Of a stretch of 37,878 bases of DNA, positions 24,893 through 33,538 are shown in pieces. The notes beneath the pieces are model-generated. The model was not told the origin of the DNA. It saw only the letters and a list, made by a program, of their open reading frames with translations, and did no database searches. Every line of letters starts with the position of its first letter. Position 1 is the first letter of the stretch. Location: the NCBI GenBank assembly GCA_002291945.1, contig DBAZ01000072.1:1-37878 (forward strand), given 5' to 3'. The translations under genes were made by a program, and so were the position numbers. The stretch is from Tepidimonas sp. UBA997. Lineage in GTDB: Bacteria; Pseudomonadota; Gammaproteobacteria; Burkholderiales; Burkholderiaceae_C.

Positions 24893-26080
24893 TCAGGCGG
24901 TTGGCTGCCGTGCCGCGAACTGCGCCTTCAACTGACGAGCGGCCAGGGCATAGCCACCGTCGCTGCCATCGACGAAGTGCATGTGTTGGCCGTCGTATGC
25001 TTCCACCAGGCAGGTGATGAGTGCCTCGCTGGAGCAGTGCATGCCATACACCAGATTGCCTGCCCTTCTTTCAGACTCCAACCAGTCCCGCAGCAGCACT
25101 TCCTCCTCAACGCTCACATCCAGCACCGTACGCAAGGCACCGTCGAACTTGCGGTAGTCAGTCTGGCGCATCAGGTCTGCGCGGTAACGGCCCCACTGGT
25201 CTGCGAGGTCGCCCGCCCGGCGCCAGAACAGCCACGTACCCGCCAGGTTCAGCCCGTACAGACGCAGGATGTAGCGCCACCGGGCCAGCCAGCCCTGCCC
25301 GGAGGTATGCACTTTGCTTTCGTTGGCCAAGAGGCCCGAACGGAAAGTGAGATTGAGTTGATCGACACGCAGCGGGTGATGCTGTTCGGTGTCCCCCACC
25401 CGCTCCTGCAGCACAGCCAGCACGCGGCGGTACGTTGCCTGGTTGACAACCGCGTCGGTGGATGTTGCCGCCACGATCAGCGCAAGTTTGTGCCCCCTGA
25501 CACTAGGCACATGCTGCCAGCGGCATTCAAATCCGCTGAAGTCTGCCTGTGCAGGCTCGTCGGAGGCGTGAATGCGCTCGAACGCCTCACAGGCACCGGT
25601 CTTGAGCTGGCGTTCAGCATCTTCCCAACCGCGGCCCGAGAACACTGGCAGGCTGACCTGTTGAGACAAAGCCACTTTGGCCAACCGCACCCAATGACCC
25701 TGGCTGCGCAAAGCCGATGTCCGCACCATACCTGCACGCAAATCCAGGCCAAAGCTTTGAGCCGCCAGGCGCTGCGCACCACGCAACGCAGAGGCTGCAG
25801 CCTTTTTCAAACGCCCTGGTACAGCCAGCATCGCGCCATCACCTCCAAACAGATAGGGAACGGCCACAGTGCGGTCAACGTTGACCACCGCTGCAATGCA
25901 GGCCACCCCCACGGTGTTGACCTGTTTGTAGTCGCCGGCGGCAATGGCCCGGGTTGAATCGACCACATCGGCAACGACTACCCACCAGTCGTCTGGTAAA
26001 TCAGCGTGATCATCGACATTGATCGCCGACTCAAATGCGGGCAAAGCAGGTAGCAACCGATAGAAATCGTCAGATGTCAA
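24893..26080 (-). CDS. DUF3095 family protein (nucleotide cyclase-like N-terminus)
   Basis: 395 residues. The N-terminal part (about 5-200) has FYRLLPALPAFESAIN, LPDDWWVVVADVVDSTRAI, YKQVNTVG and PYLFGGDGAML, which resemble the metal-binding core of class III nucleotide cyclases and are diagnostic for DUF3095. The C-terminal half (about 260-390) is family-specific, with no function I can name. Asp residues in ADVVDST and GGDGA could bind metal, but whether it makes a cyclic nucleotide is unknown. The start is TTG at 26080, supported by AAGGAG 7 bp upstream; no ATG is available. A short palindrome lies in its leader. It has no obvious functional link to trhP or the aldehyde module. Confidence 0.85.
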   Translation of the reverse strand: MTSDDFYRLLPALPAFESAINVDDHADLPDDWWVVVADVVDSTRAIAAGDYKQVNTVGVACIAAVVNVDRTVAVPYLFGGDGAMLAVPGRLKKAAASALRGAQRLAAQSFGLDLRAGMVRTSALRSQGHWVRLAKVALSQQVSLPVFSGRGWEDAERQLKTGACEAFERIHASDEPAQADFSGFECRWQHVPSVRGHKLALIVAATSTDAVVNQATYRRVLAVLQERVGDTEQHHPLRVDQLNLTFRSGLLANESKVHTSGQGWLARWRYILRLYGLNLAGTWLFWRRAGDLADQWGRYRADLMRQTDYRKFDGALRTVLDVSVEEEVLLRDWLESERRAGNLVYGMHCSSEALITCLVEAYDGQHMHFVDGSDGGYALAARQLKAQFAARQPTA

Positions 26081-26111
26081 CGATGAGCTCCTTGCACGGC
26101 AACGCGCCCAC

Positions 26112-26137
26112 CAGACCGGTGGGTCTGATGCAGTATA
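26112..26137 (-). promoter_or_regulatory. Candidate promoter and palindrome upstream of the DUF3095 gene
   Basis: On the minus strand TATACT (complement of 26132-26137) is a good -10, though I find no strong -35. Immediately downstream CAGACC (26112-26117) and GGTCTG (26122-26127) form a perfect 6-bp inverted repeat with a 4-bp centre, about where transcription would start. This placement suits a repressor site or a 5' hairpin. Confidence 0.4.
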
Positions 26138-26164
26138 ACCACGACTGAGTCCTGCCTGGCCAGC

Positions 26165-26184
26165 CTAGCCAGACTTTGGGCTAG
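26165..26184 (-). terminator. Hairpin downstream of the DUF779 gene
   Basis: CTAGCC (26165-26170) and GGCTAG (26179-26184) pair around an 8-base loop just after the DUF779 stop codon. There is no T run. It probably ends or protects the aldehyde dehydrogenase/DUF779 transcript before the DUF3095 promoter. Confidence 0.4.
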
Positions 26185-26188
26185 CCCA

Positions 26189-26560
26189 TCAAGGGCTGCC
26201 GGACAGGCCGAGTTCTGCCCGCTCTGCAGGTGTAAAAACGCGGGACCTTGTGTGAAAGGCTTTGCCCTCAGGTCCTTCCAGAGAAAAAGTGCCGCCCGTG
26301 CCCTCAATCACGTCGATGATGATCTGCGTATGGCGCCAGTATTCGTACTGGGCCTTGCCGATGTAGAAAGGGCAGCCGCCGATGTCACCCAGGTAGACAT
26401 CCCCGCCCCCGATGGTGAGTTCACCCAACAGGTAGCAGTTGGCGGCACTATTGTCGCAGCAGCCCCCGCTCTGATGAAACATCAGGCCGGGGCCGTGCTT
26501 GGCCTTGAGGTGATTAATCAGTGCCACCGCCGAAGGTGTCGCCACGACTTTGTCAACCAT
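26189..26560 (-). CDS. DUF779 domain protein, aldehyde dehydrogenase associated
   Basis: 123 residues. Family motifs are LMFHQSGGCCDNSAANCY, GDVYLGDIGGCPFYIG and EYWRHTQIIIDVIEGTGGTFSLE. Several conserved Cys (the CC pair and the Cys in ANCY and GGCPF) and a His suggest metal or Fe-S binding, but the biochemical role is unknown. ATG at 26560 is chosen because GGAGG lies just upstream; the frame continues further without support. It follows the aldehyde dehydrogenase gene by 80 bp on the same strand. DUF779 genes are often found beside such dehydrogenases, which suggests a helper function in alcohol or aldehyde oxidation. Confidence 0.9.
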   Translation of the reverse strand: MVDKVVATPSAVALINHLKAKHGPGLMFHQSGGCCDNSAANCYLLGELTIGGGDVYLGDIGGCPFYIGKAQYEYWRHTQIIIDVIEGTGGTFSLEGPEGKAFHTRSRVFTPAERAELGLSGSP

Positions 26561-26640
26561 GTCTGCCTCCTTGTTCTGCAAGCCGAAAGGGGGAAACACG
26601 GTCACCCGCCGCCCCCAAGCAGTCCAAAAACCTAGCGGAA

Positions 26641-28161
<1,521 letters not shown>

Positions 28162-28218
28162 GTTGTCGTCCTCTGGTGAATGGGTGAACAGGTCTTGCCT
28201 TGGTGGCACACACTGCCA

Positions 28219-28235
28219 TTCAAACACCGTGCCAA
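28219..28235 (-). promoter_or_regulatory. Sigma-54 type (-24/-12) promoter candidate for the aldehyde dehydrogenase gene
   Basis: The minus strand reads TTGGCACG (complement of 28228-28235), 4 bp, then TTGAA (complement of 28219-28223). This matches the YTGGCACG-N4-TTGCW consensus except for A instead of C in the -12 element. Transcription would start near 28208, leaving a leader of about 47 nt. It lies opposite a gene for an AcoR-type activator, which would need exactly such a promoter. Confidence 0.6.
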
Positions 28236-28253
28236 CGCCTCAAACATTCATAA

Positions 28254-28266
28254 CTCATTGAATGAG
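28254..28266. promoter_or_regulatory. Perfect palindrome in the aldehyde dehydrogenase / acoR intergenic region
   Basis: CTCATT (28254-28259) and AATGAG (28261-28266) flank a single G. It lies about 20-30 bp upstream of the -24 element, too near for a typical enhancer site but suitable for an additional regulator or IHF-adjacent structure. Function unknown. Confidence 0.35.
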
Positions 28267-28328
28267 CTGGAATTCAGGTGGCCAACCATTGGAAAAGACC
28301 GAGGCATGGACGTTGCACAATCCAACAC

Positions 28329-28347
28329 CTGTCACAAATCGAGACAG
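28329..28347. promoter_or_regulatory. Candidate upstream activator site (CTGTC-N9-GACAG)
   Basis: CTGTC (28329-28333) and GACAG (28343-28347) form an inverted repeat with a 9-bp spacer, about 100 bp upstream of the sigma-54-like promoter. That distance fits an enhancer for a bacterial enhancer-binding protein such as the divergently encoded regulator. It could also serve autoregulation of that gene. Confidence 0.45.
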
Positions 28348-28373
28348 TTGAACCACGGTTTAAGGATTGGGGC

Positions 28374-28403
28374 TTGCCCGTACAGCCTTGGGCTGCCTAT
28401 ACT
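28374..28403 (+). promoter_or_regulatory. Sigma-70 promoter candidate for the AcoR-type regulator
   Basis: TTGCCC (28374-28379), 18 bp and TATACT (28398-28403) precede the gene. Transcription would start about 28410, giving a leader of about 28 nt that contains AGGAG before the ATG at 28438. Confidence 0.5.
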
Positions 28404-28437
28404 GAGTCCCAACAACGCTAGCGCCCCAGGAGACACG

Positions 28438-30351
28438 ATGCGCACACCCGCTCAAACCACGGCTATCCGCAAGACGCGGCAGCATTTCATGGACCATGGA
28501 TGTTGCCCACCCGGGGCTTTAGACGCACGTTTGGAGCGATCCTGGGCACGCAGCTACCAGGCAGGTCTGCTGCCCAGCGGCCGCCTGCAAGCACCAGACA
28601 ACCTTTCCGGCCAGGCACTGGCGCAGATGCGCGCACGGCACCACAAACTACTGGCCTATTCGGCACCTGTGATGGAGTACCTGTTTGAGCAAGTCCGCCA
28701 CACGCATAGCATCGTGGTATTGGCCGACCCCTGCGGCACCCTGATGCACACGTACGGCGACGGTTATTTTTTGGGCAAGGCAGAACGTGTTGCCCTAGCC
28801 GCTGGTGCCACTTGGGACGAAGCCCTGCGAGGCACCAATGCCATTGGAACAGCCCTGGTCGAAGCCGCCCCCGTTGAAGTGCACGGCAGCGAACATTATC
28901 TGGAACGCAACGGCTTTCTCACCTGTGCAGCGTCACCCATCTTTTCAGGCACCGGACAATTGCTGGGGGTGATCGACATCTCCGGCGAACATACCCATTC
29001 CCACCCACATACGCTAGGCCTGGTCAGCACGGCTGCACGAATCATCGAAAACCAACTACTCTGCGCTAGCAGCCAACGTCACTTGCGACTGCACCTGCAC
29101 ACTGTGCCCGAAGGCATCGGCACATTGGGTGAAAGCGTGCTGATCGTGTCGGAAGACGGCTGGATCGTGGCAGCCAACCGCTGTGCGCGTGAGCAGTTAC
29201 TGACAACCGGACAGCCTGGCACGCCACGCCTGGAAGACGTTCTCGACATCCGCGTCGACGACCTGCTCATCCAACTGCAGCGCCGCTCCACGATGCTACG
29301 CCCCCTTCGGCTACGCGACGGACGCCCATGGTTTGCCCAACTCCGAGCAGACACGACCATCGTGCGCCCGGTGGTACAGAGCGCGATCGCACCTCCTCTC
29401 AGCGACGCCCTGTCCACACTGCAACATGGTGATGACCGCATCAGCCGAGCTGCTGACAAGGCCCGGCGCATCCTTCACAAGAACATCCCCTTGCTGATCC
29501 AGGGTGAATCCGGCGTAGGCAAGGAATGGTTCGCTCGCGCTGTGCACGACAGTAGCACCAAGCACCAAGGCCCATTCGTCGCCGTCAACTGTGCGGCCAT
29601 GCCGGAACAGCTCATTGAGGCTGAATTGTTTGGCTACACCCAGGGCGCTTTTACAGGTGCCAAACGCGAAGGGCGGCCGGGTCTGTTGCGCGAAGCCGAT
29701 GGCGGCACCTTGTTCCTGGATGAAATCGGCGACATGCCCTTGGGGCTGCAGACCAGGCTACTGCGCGTGCTTCAGGAACGCGTTGTCACACCACTTGGAG
29801 GCGGAAAGCCAGCGGCTGTGGACTTCAATCTGGTCTGCGCCACCCACCGCAACCTGCGCGACGAAGTTCAACGCGGTATGTTCCGCAGCGACCTGTACTA
29901 CCGGATTAACGGCCTGACGCTTGAATTGCCCCCGCTGCGCGAACGCACCGACTTCGAGGCATTGACTGAAAGCTTGCTGCACGACGAAGCCCCCCAACGC
30001 TGCATTAACGTGGCTCCGGATGTGCTGGCTGCCTTCACCCGCCACGACTGGCCCGGCAACCTGCGCCAATATGCCAGCGTGATGCGCACTGCCTGCGCCA
30101 TGCTGGACGATGGCGAGAACACCATTGAATGGCACCATATCGCCGACGACATCCGCGAGGAACTTCAGCGCCGCCAGCGCTACAGCGCCCCCGCCCCTGC
30201 ACTGCCTCAGAACCTCAGCGAACTGTCACGCACAGCCGTTCAGCAGGCGCTTGAAAGTTGTCGAGGCAACGTATCCCAGGCGGCACGTCTGCTGGGTATC
30301 AGCCGCCAAACGCTCTACCGCAAGATTGGGCCCATGCGCACTACGACCTGA
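28438..30351 (+). CDS. acoR: Sigma-54 dependent transcriptional activator, AcoR family
   Basis: 637 residues. A GAF-like sensory region (about 60-200, including GTNAIGTALVEAAPVEVHGSEHY split over two motifs) precedes the AAA+ domain. Walker A is GESGVGKEWFARA, the sigma-54 contact loop is GAFTGA and Walker B is GGTLFLDEIGD. The C-terminal Fis-type helix-turn-helix is CRGNVSQAARLLGISRQTLY. These are the parts of AcoR-type enhancer-binding proteins that switch on acetoin, alcohol or aldehyde catabolism genes. ATG at 28438 has AGGAG at ideal spacing; a longer frame from 28180 runs back over the promoter. It is divergent from the aldehyde dehydrogenase gene, its probable target. The inducer is not evident. 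Confidence 0.93.
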   Translation: MRTPAQTTAIRKTRQHFMDHGCCPPGALDARLERSWARSYQAGLLPSGRLQAPDNLSGQALAQMRARHHKLLAYSAPVMEYLFEQVRHTHSIVVLADPCGTLMHTYGDGYFLGKAERVALAAGATWDEALRGTNAIGTALVEAAPVEVHGSEHYLERNGFLTCAASPIFSGTGQLLGVIDISGEHTHSHPHTLGLVSTAARIIENQLLCASSQRHLRLHLHTVPEGIGTLGESVLIVSEDGWIVAANRCAREQLLTTGQPGTPRLEDVLDIRVDDLLIQLQRRSTMLRPLRLRDGRPWFAQLRADTTIVRPVVQSAIAPPLSDALSTLQHGDDRISRAADKARRILHKNIPLLIQGESGVGKEWFARAVHDSSTKHQGPFVAVNCAAMPEQLIEAELFGYTQGAFTGAKREGRPGLLREADGGTLFLDEIGDMPLGLQTRLLRVLQERVVTPLGGGKPAAVDFNLVCATHRNLRDEVQRGMFRSDLYYRINGLTLELPPLRERTDFEALTESLLHDEAPQRCINVAPDVLAAFTRHDWPGNLRQYASVMRTACAMLDDGENTIEWHHIADDIREELQRRQRYSAPAPALPQNLSELSRTAVQQALESCRGNVSQAARLLGISRQTLYRKIGPMRTTT

Positions 30352-30370
30352 ATGCACAACAGCAAAAAAA

Positions 30371-30390
30371 CGGCCCTCAGGAGAGGGCCG
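30371..30390 (-). terminator. Rho-independent terminator of the mdh-acnB operon
   Basis: CGGCCCTC (30371-30378) and GAGGGCCG (30383-30390) make a perfect 8-bp stem with an AGGA loop. On the minus strand the stem is followed by seven T residues, a classical intrinsic terminator 22 bp after the acnB stop. It may also stop transcription of the convergent acoR gene, although the T run is on the acnB side only. Confidence 0.9.
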
Positions 30391-30412
30391 TCCGGACGTC
30401 TCATCAGACCCG

Positions 30413-33004
30413 TCAGACGCTCACCCCCCTGGCCGTGTCCGCATATTCCTCGATCTGGTCGAAGTTCATGTAGCGGTAGATGTTGGCGGCATCTTTGTTG
30501 AGGATGCCCACGGCCTCCTGGTACTCGGCCAGCGTGGGAATGCGGCCCAGTTTGGCGCACACCGCCGCCAGCTCGGCACTGGCCAGGAACACATTGGTGT
30601 TCTTGCCCAAGCGGTTGGGGAAGTTGCGGGTGCTGGTGGAGACCACGGTCGCGCCTTCACGCACCTGAGCCTGGTTGCCCATGCACAGCGAGCAGCCGGG
30701 CATTTCGGTGCGCGCACCGGCGCTGCCGAAGGTGGCGTAATGGCCTTCCTTGATCAGCTCGCTCTCGTCCATCTTGGTCGGCGGGGCCACCCACAGCTTG
30801 ACCGGGATGTCGCGTGCGCCACCCAGCACCTTGGCAGCGGCGCGAAAGTGGCCGATGTTGGTCATGCACGAGCCGATGAAGGCTTCGTCGATCGGCGTGC
30901 CCGACACGTCGGACATGAACTTGGCGTCGTCCGGGTCGTTCGGGCAGCAGACGATGGGTTCCTTGATGTCGGCGAGGTCGATCTCGATCACGGCGGCGTA
31001 CTCGGCGTCCTGGTCGGCTTGCAGCAATTCCGGCTTGGCCAGCCAGGCTTGCACAGCCTGGATGCGGCGCTCCAGCGTACGGCGGTCTTGGTAGCCGTTG
31101 GCGATCATGTTCTTCATCAGCACGATGTTGCTGGTGAGGTATTCCTGGATCGGCTCGGGATTGAGCTTGATGGTGCAGCCCGCTGCCGAACGCTCGGCGG
31201 AGGCATCGGACAACTCGAATGCCTGCTCGACCTTGAGTTCCGGCAAACCTTCGATTTCCAGAATGCGGCCCGAGAAGATGTTCTTCTTGCCCTTCTTTTC
31301 CACCGTCAGCAGGCCGGCCTTGATGGCGTACAGCGGGATGGCGTGTACCAGGTCGCGCAGGGTCACGCCGGGCTGCATCTGGCCCTTGAAGCGCACCAGC
31401 ACCGACTCGGGCATGTCCAGCGGCATCACGCCGGTGGCGGCACCGAAGGCCACCAGTCCGGAGCCCGCCGGGAAGGAAATGCCGATCGGGAAGCGGGTGT
31501 GCGAGTCACCGCCGGTGCCCACGGTGTCGGGCAGCAGCAGGCGGTTGAGCCAGGAGTGGATCACGCCGTCGCCGGGGCGCAGGGCCACGCCACCGCGGTT
31601 GCTGATGAAGGTGGGCAGTTCGCGGTGCATCTTGACATCGACCGCCTTGGGGTAGGCGGCGGTGTGGCAGAACGACTGCATCACCATGTCGGCGCTAAAG
31701 CCCAGGCAAGCCAAGTCTTTGAGTTCGTCGCGGGTCATGGGGCCGGTGGTGTCCTGAGAACCCACGGTGGTCATCTTGGGTTCGCAGTAGGTGCCGGGGC
31801 GGATGCCCTTGCCTGGCGGCAAGCCACAGGCGCGGCCCACCATCTTCTGCGCCAGCGTGTAGCCCTTGCCGCTGTCCACCGGGGCCTTGGGCAGGCGAAA
31901 TGCGGTGGAGGCGGGCAGACCGAGGAATTCGCGCGCCTTGCCGGTCAGGCTGCGACCGATGATCAGGTTGATGCGGCCACCGGCGCGAACTTCGTCGAGC
32001 AGCACCTCGCTCTTGAGCGCAAACTCGGCCAGCACGGTGCCGTTTTTCTCGATCTTGCCGTCGTAGGGGAAGACGTCGATCACGTCGCCCATTTCGAGCT
32101 TGCTCACGTCCACCTCGATCGGCAGCGAGCCGGAATCTTCCTGCGTGTTGAAGAAGATGGGGGCGATCTTGCCGCCCAAGGTCACGCCGCCAAAACGCTT
32201 GTTGGGCACGAAGGGGATGTCTTCGCCGGTGGCCCAGATCACGCTGTTGGTGGCCGACTTGCGCGAAGAACCGGTGCCCACCACGTCGCCCACGTAGGCC
32301 ACCAGGTGGCCTTGCTTCTTCAAGTCCTCGATGAACTCGATGGGGCCGCGCTTGCCGTCTTCCTCGGGCTTGAAGGCCGCGTCGGGGCGGGTGTTTTTCA
32401 GCATGGCGAGGTAGTGCAGCGGAATGTCCGGGCGGCTCCAGGCGTCGGGCGCGGGCGAGAGGTCGTCGGTGTTGGTCTCGCCGGGCACCTTGAACACGGT
32501 GACGGTGATCTTGCTGGCCACTTCCGGGCGGCTGGTGAACCATTCGGCGTCGGCCCAGGATTGCATGACTTCCTTGGCCTGGGCGTTGCCGGCACCGACT
32601 TTTTCGGCCACGTCGTGAAAGGCGTCGAACATCAGCAGGGTTTTTTTCAGGCCCGCAGCGGCCACACTGGCGACTGCGGCGTCGTCGAGCAGGTCGATCA
32701 GGGGCTTGACGTTGTAACCCCCCACCATCGTGCCCAGCAGTTCGGTGGCCTTGGCCTTGGAAATCAGGCCGACCTCGATGTCGCCGTGGGCCACGGCAGC
32801 CAGGAAGCTGGCCTTGACCTTGGCCGCATCGTCCACGCCCGGGGGTACGCGGTGGGTCAGCAGGTCCAGCAGAAAGGCCGCTTCGCCCGCCGGGGGGTTT
32901 TTGATCAGCTCGATCAGCGCGGCCACTTGCTTGGCGTCCAGCGGCAGCGGGGGTATGCCCAGCGCGGTGCGCTCGGCGGCATGTTCACGATAGGCTTGCA
33001 ACAT
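30413..33004 (-). CDS. acnB: Bifunctional aconitate hydratase 2 / 2-methylisocitrate dehydratase (AcnB)
   Basis: 863 residues, the usual AcnB length. The enzyme interconverts citrate and isocitrate through cis-aconitate, and in many bacteria also acts on 2-methylisocitrate. The N-terminal HEAT-like domain opens MLQAYREHAAERTALGIPPLPL; the swivel domain and core follow. The 4Fe-4S ligands are the Cys in IGSCMTN and the pair in MPGCSLCMGN; the active-site GTGGDSHTRFPIG is intact. ATG at 33004 has TGGAG 6 bp upstream. It is the last gene of the mdh-lyase-secreted protein-acnB operon (28 bp after the preceding stop) and is followed by a strong terminator. Confidence 0.97.
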   Translation of the reverse strand: MLQAYREHAAERTALGIPPLPLDAKQVAALIELIKNPPAGEAAFLLDLLTHRVPPGVDDAAKVKASFLAAVAHGDIEVGLISKAKATELLGTMVGGYNVKPLIDLLDDAAVASVAAAGLKKTLLMFDAFHDVAEKVGAGNAQAKEVMQSWADAEWFTSRPEVASKITVTVFKVPGETNTDDLSPAPDAWSRPDIPLHYLAMLKNTRPDAAFKPEEDGKRGPIEFIEDLKKQGHLVAYVGDVVGTGSSRKSATNSVIWATGEDIPFVPNKRFGGVTLGGKIAPIFFNTQEDSGSLPIEVDVSKLEMGDVIDVFPYDGKIEKNGTVLAEFALKSEVLLDEVRAGGRINLIIGRSLTGKAREFLGLPASTAFRLPKAPVDSGKGYTLAQKMVGRACGLPPGKGIRPGTYCEPKMTTVGSQDTTGPMTRDELKDLACLGFSADMVMQSFCHTAAYPKAVDVKMHRELPTFISNRGGVALRPGDGVIHSWLNRLLLPDTVGTGGDSHTRFPIGISFPAGSGLVAFGAATGVMPLDMPESVLVRFKGQMQPGVTLRDLVHAIPLYAIKAGLLTVEKKGKKNIFSGRILEIEGLPELKVEQAFELSDASAERSAAGCTIKLNPEPIQEYLTSNIVLMKNMIANGYQDRRTLERRIQAVQAWLAKPELLQADQDAEYAAVIEIDLADIKEPIVCCPNDPDDAKFMSDVSGTPIDEAFIGSCMTNIGHFRAAAKVLGGARDIPVKLWVAPPTKMDESELIKEGHYATFGSAGARTEMPGCSLCMGNQAQVREGATVVSTSTRNFPNRLGKNTNVFLASAELAAVCAKLGRIPTLAEYQEAVGILNKDAANIYRYMNFDQIEEYADTARGVSV

Positions 33005-33032
33005 TTCAGGCTCCAGAAAAAACAGATCAAAG

Positions 33033-33536
33033 TTATGGGCTTACGTTCTTGGCCACATCGAACAAACCCGGGCCAGGATTGAGGCGTCGGGCTTGTGCGG
33101 CGGCACGCTGCGTGTCATTGGCGCACTCATCGGCCAGGCGGCGACCCGAGCGCTGGCTCATCAGCATGGATTTATTGGCCAGTTGCAGCCAGACAGCCCC
33201 TTGCGCACGGTCTTCCAGGCGCAAGGCTCCGGTCGCGGTTGGTACCGGGCGCATGCGGTAGTTTTGCGTGCCCAGGGTGACATGAAAATGACCGGGTGCG
33301 TCCGCCGCCGCCTGCACCTGAACCGAGCGCCCCAGCTCGCAGCGCTTGGCCCCGACATAGACGCGCTCGGCCAGTGCCAGTTCGGACTCGGTCAGCGGCG
33401 CTTCGGCCACGGGTGGGGCTGGCGGCGCGGCGCGAGCGGGCTGGCTTTGCGCCCAGCCCACCGTATGCACACCCAAGGCAGCGATCAGCAACCAGGCAGC
33501 GCGGTGGTATGGCCGGGGTGTAGTCGTCGTTGGCAT
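33033..33536 (-). CDS. Hypothetical secreted protein inside the mdh-acnB operon
   Basis: 167 residues, not a family I recognise. The N-terminus has a Sec-type signal peptide (TPRPYHRAAWLLIAALGV, likely cut after VGWA near residue 30) and then an Ala/Pro-rich linker. The mature part contains a Glu/Leu-rich helix (ESELALAERVYVGAKR), a strand-rich middle (FHVTLGTQNYRMRPVP) and two Cys, in RCELG and DECAND, that could form a disulphide. I chose ATG at 33536 because AAGGAG lies 6 bp upstream. An ATG at 33542 overlaps the lyase stop as ATGA, but the ribosome binding site abuts it. It lies 2 bp after the lyase gene and 28 bp before acnB, so it is cotranscribed with TCA-cycle genes. Confidence 0.82.
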   Translation of the reverse strand: MPTTTTPRPYHRAAWLLIAALGVHTVGWAQSQPARAAPPAPPVAEAPLTESELALAERVYVGAKRCELGRSVQVQAAADAPGHFHVTLGTQNYRMRPVPTATGALRLEDRAQGAVWLQLANKSMLMSQRSGRRLADECANDTQRAAAQARRLNPGPGLFDVAKNVSP

Positions 33537-33538
33537 CG

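Noticed and set aside
24335..25957. A 540-codon plus-strand frame opposite trhP and the DUF3095 gene
   Set aside because: Both minus-strand genes show conserved family motifs, and this frame crosses their junction. No start signal or domain supports it.
28204..28217. A second sigma-54-like sequence on the plus strand (TGGCACACACTGCC)
   Set aside because: The spacing between the GG and GC elements is 8 bp instead of 10, and it would point into the acoR leader where a sigma-70 promoter is already plausible.
30110..33082. A 990-codon open frame on the plus strand covering all of acnB
   Set aside because: acnB on the minus strand is unmistakable by length and iron-sulphur motifs. The opposite frame is Gly/His/Gln-rich with no domain. 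It stays open because of GC-rich third positions in the real gene.
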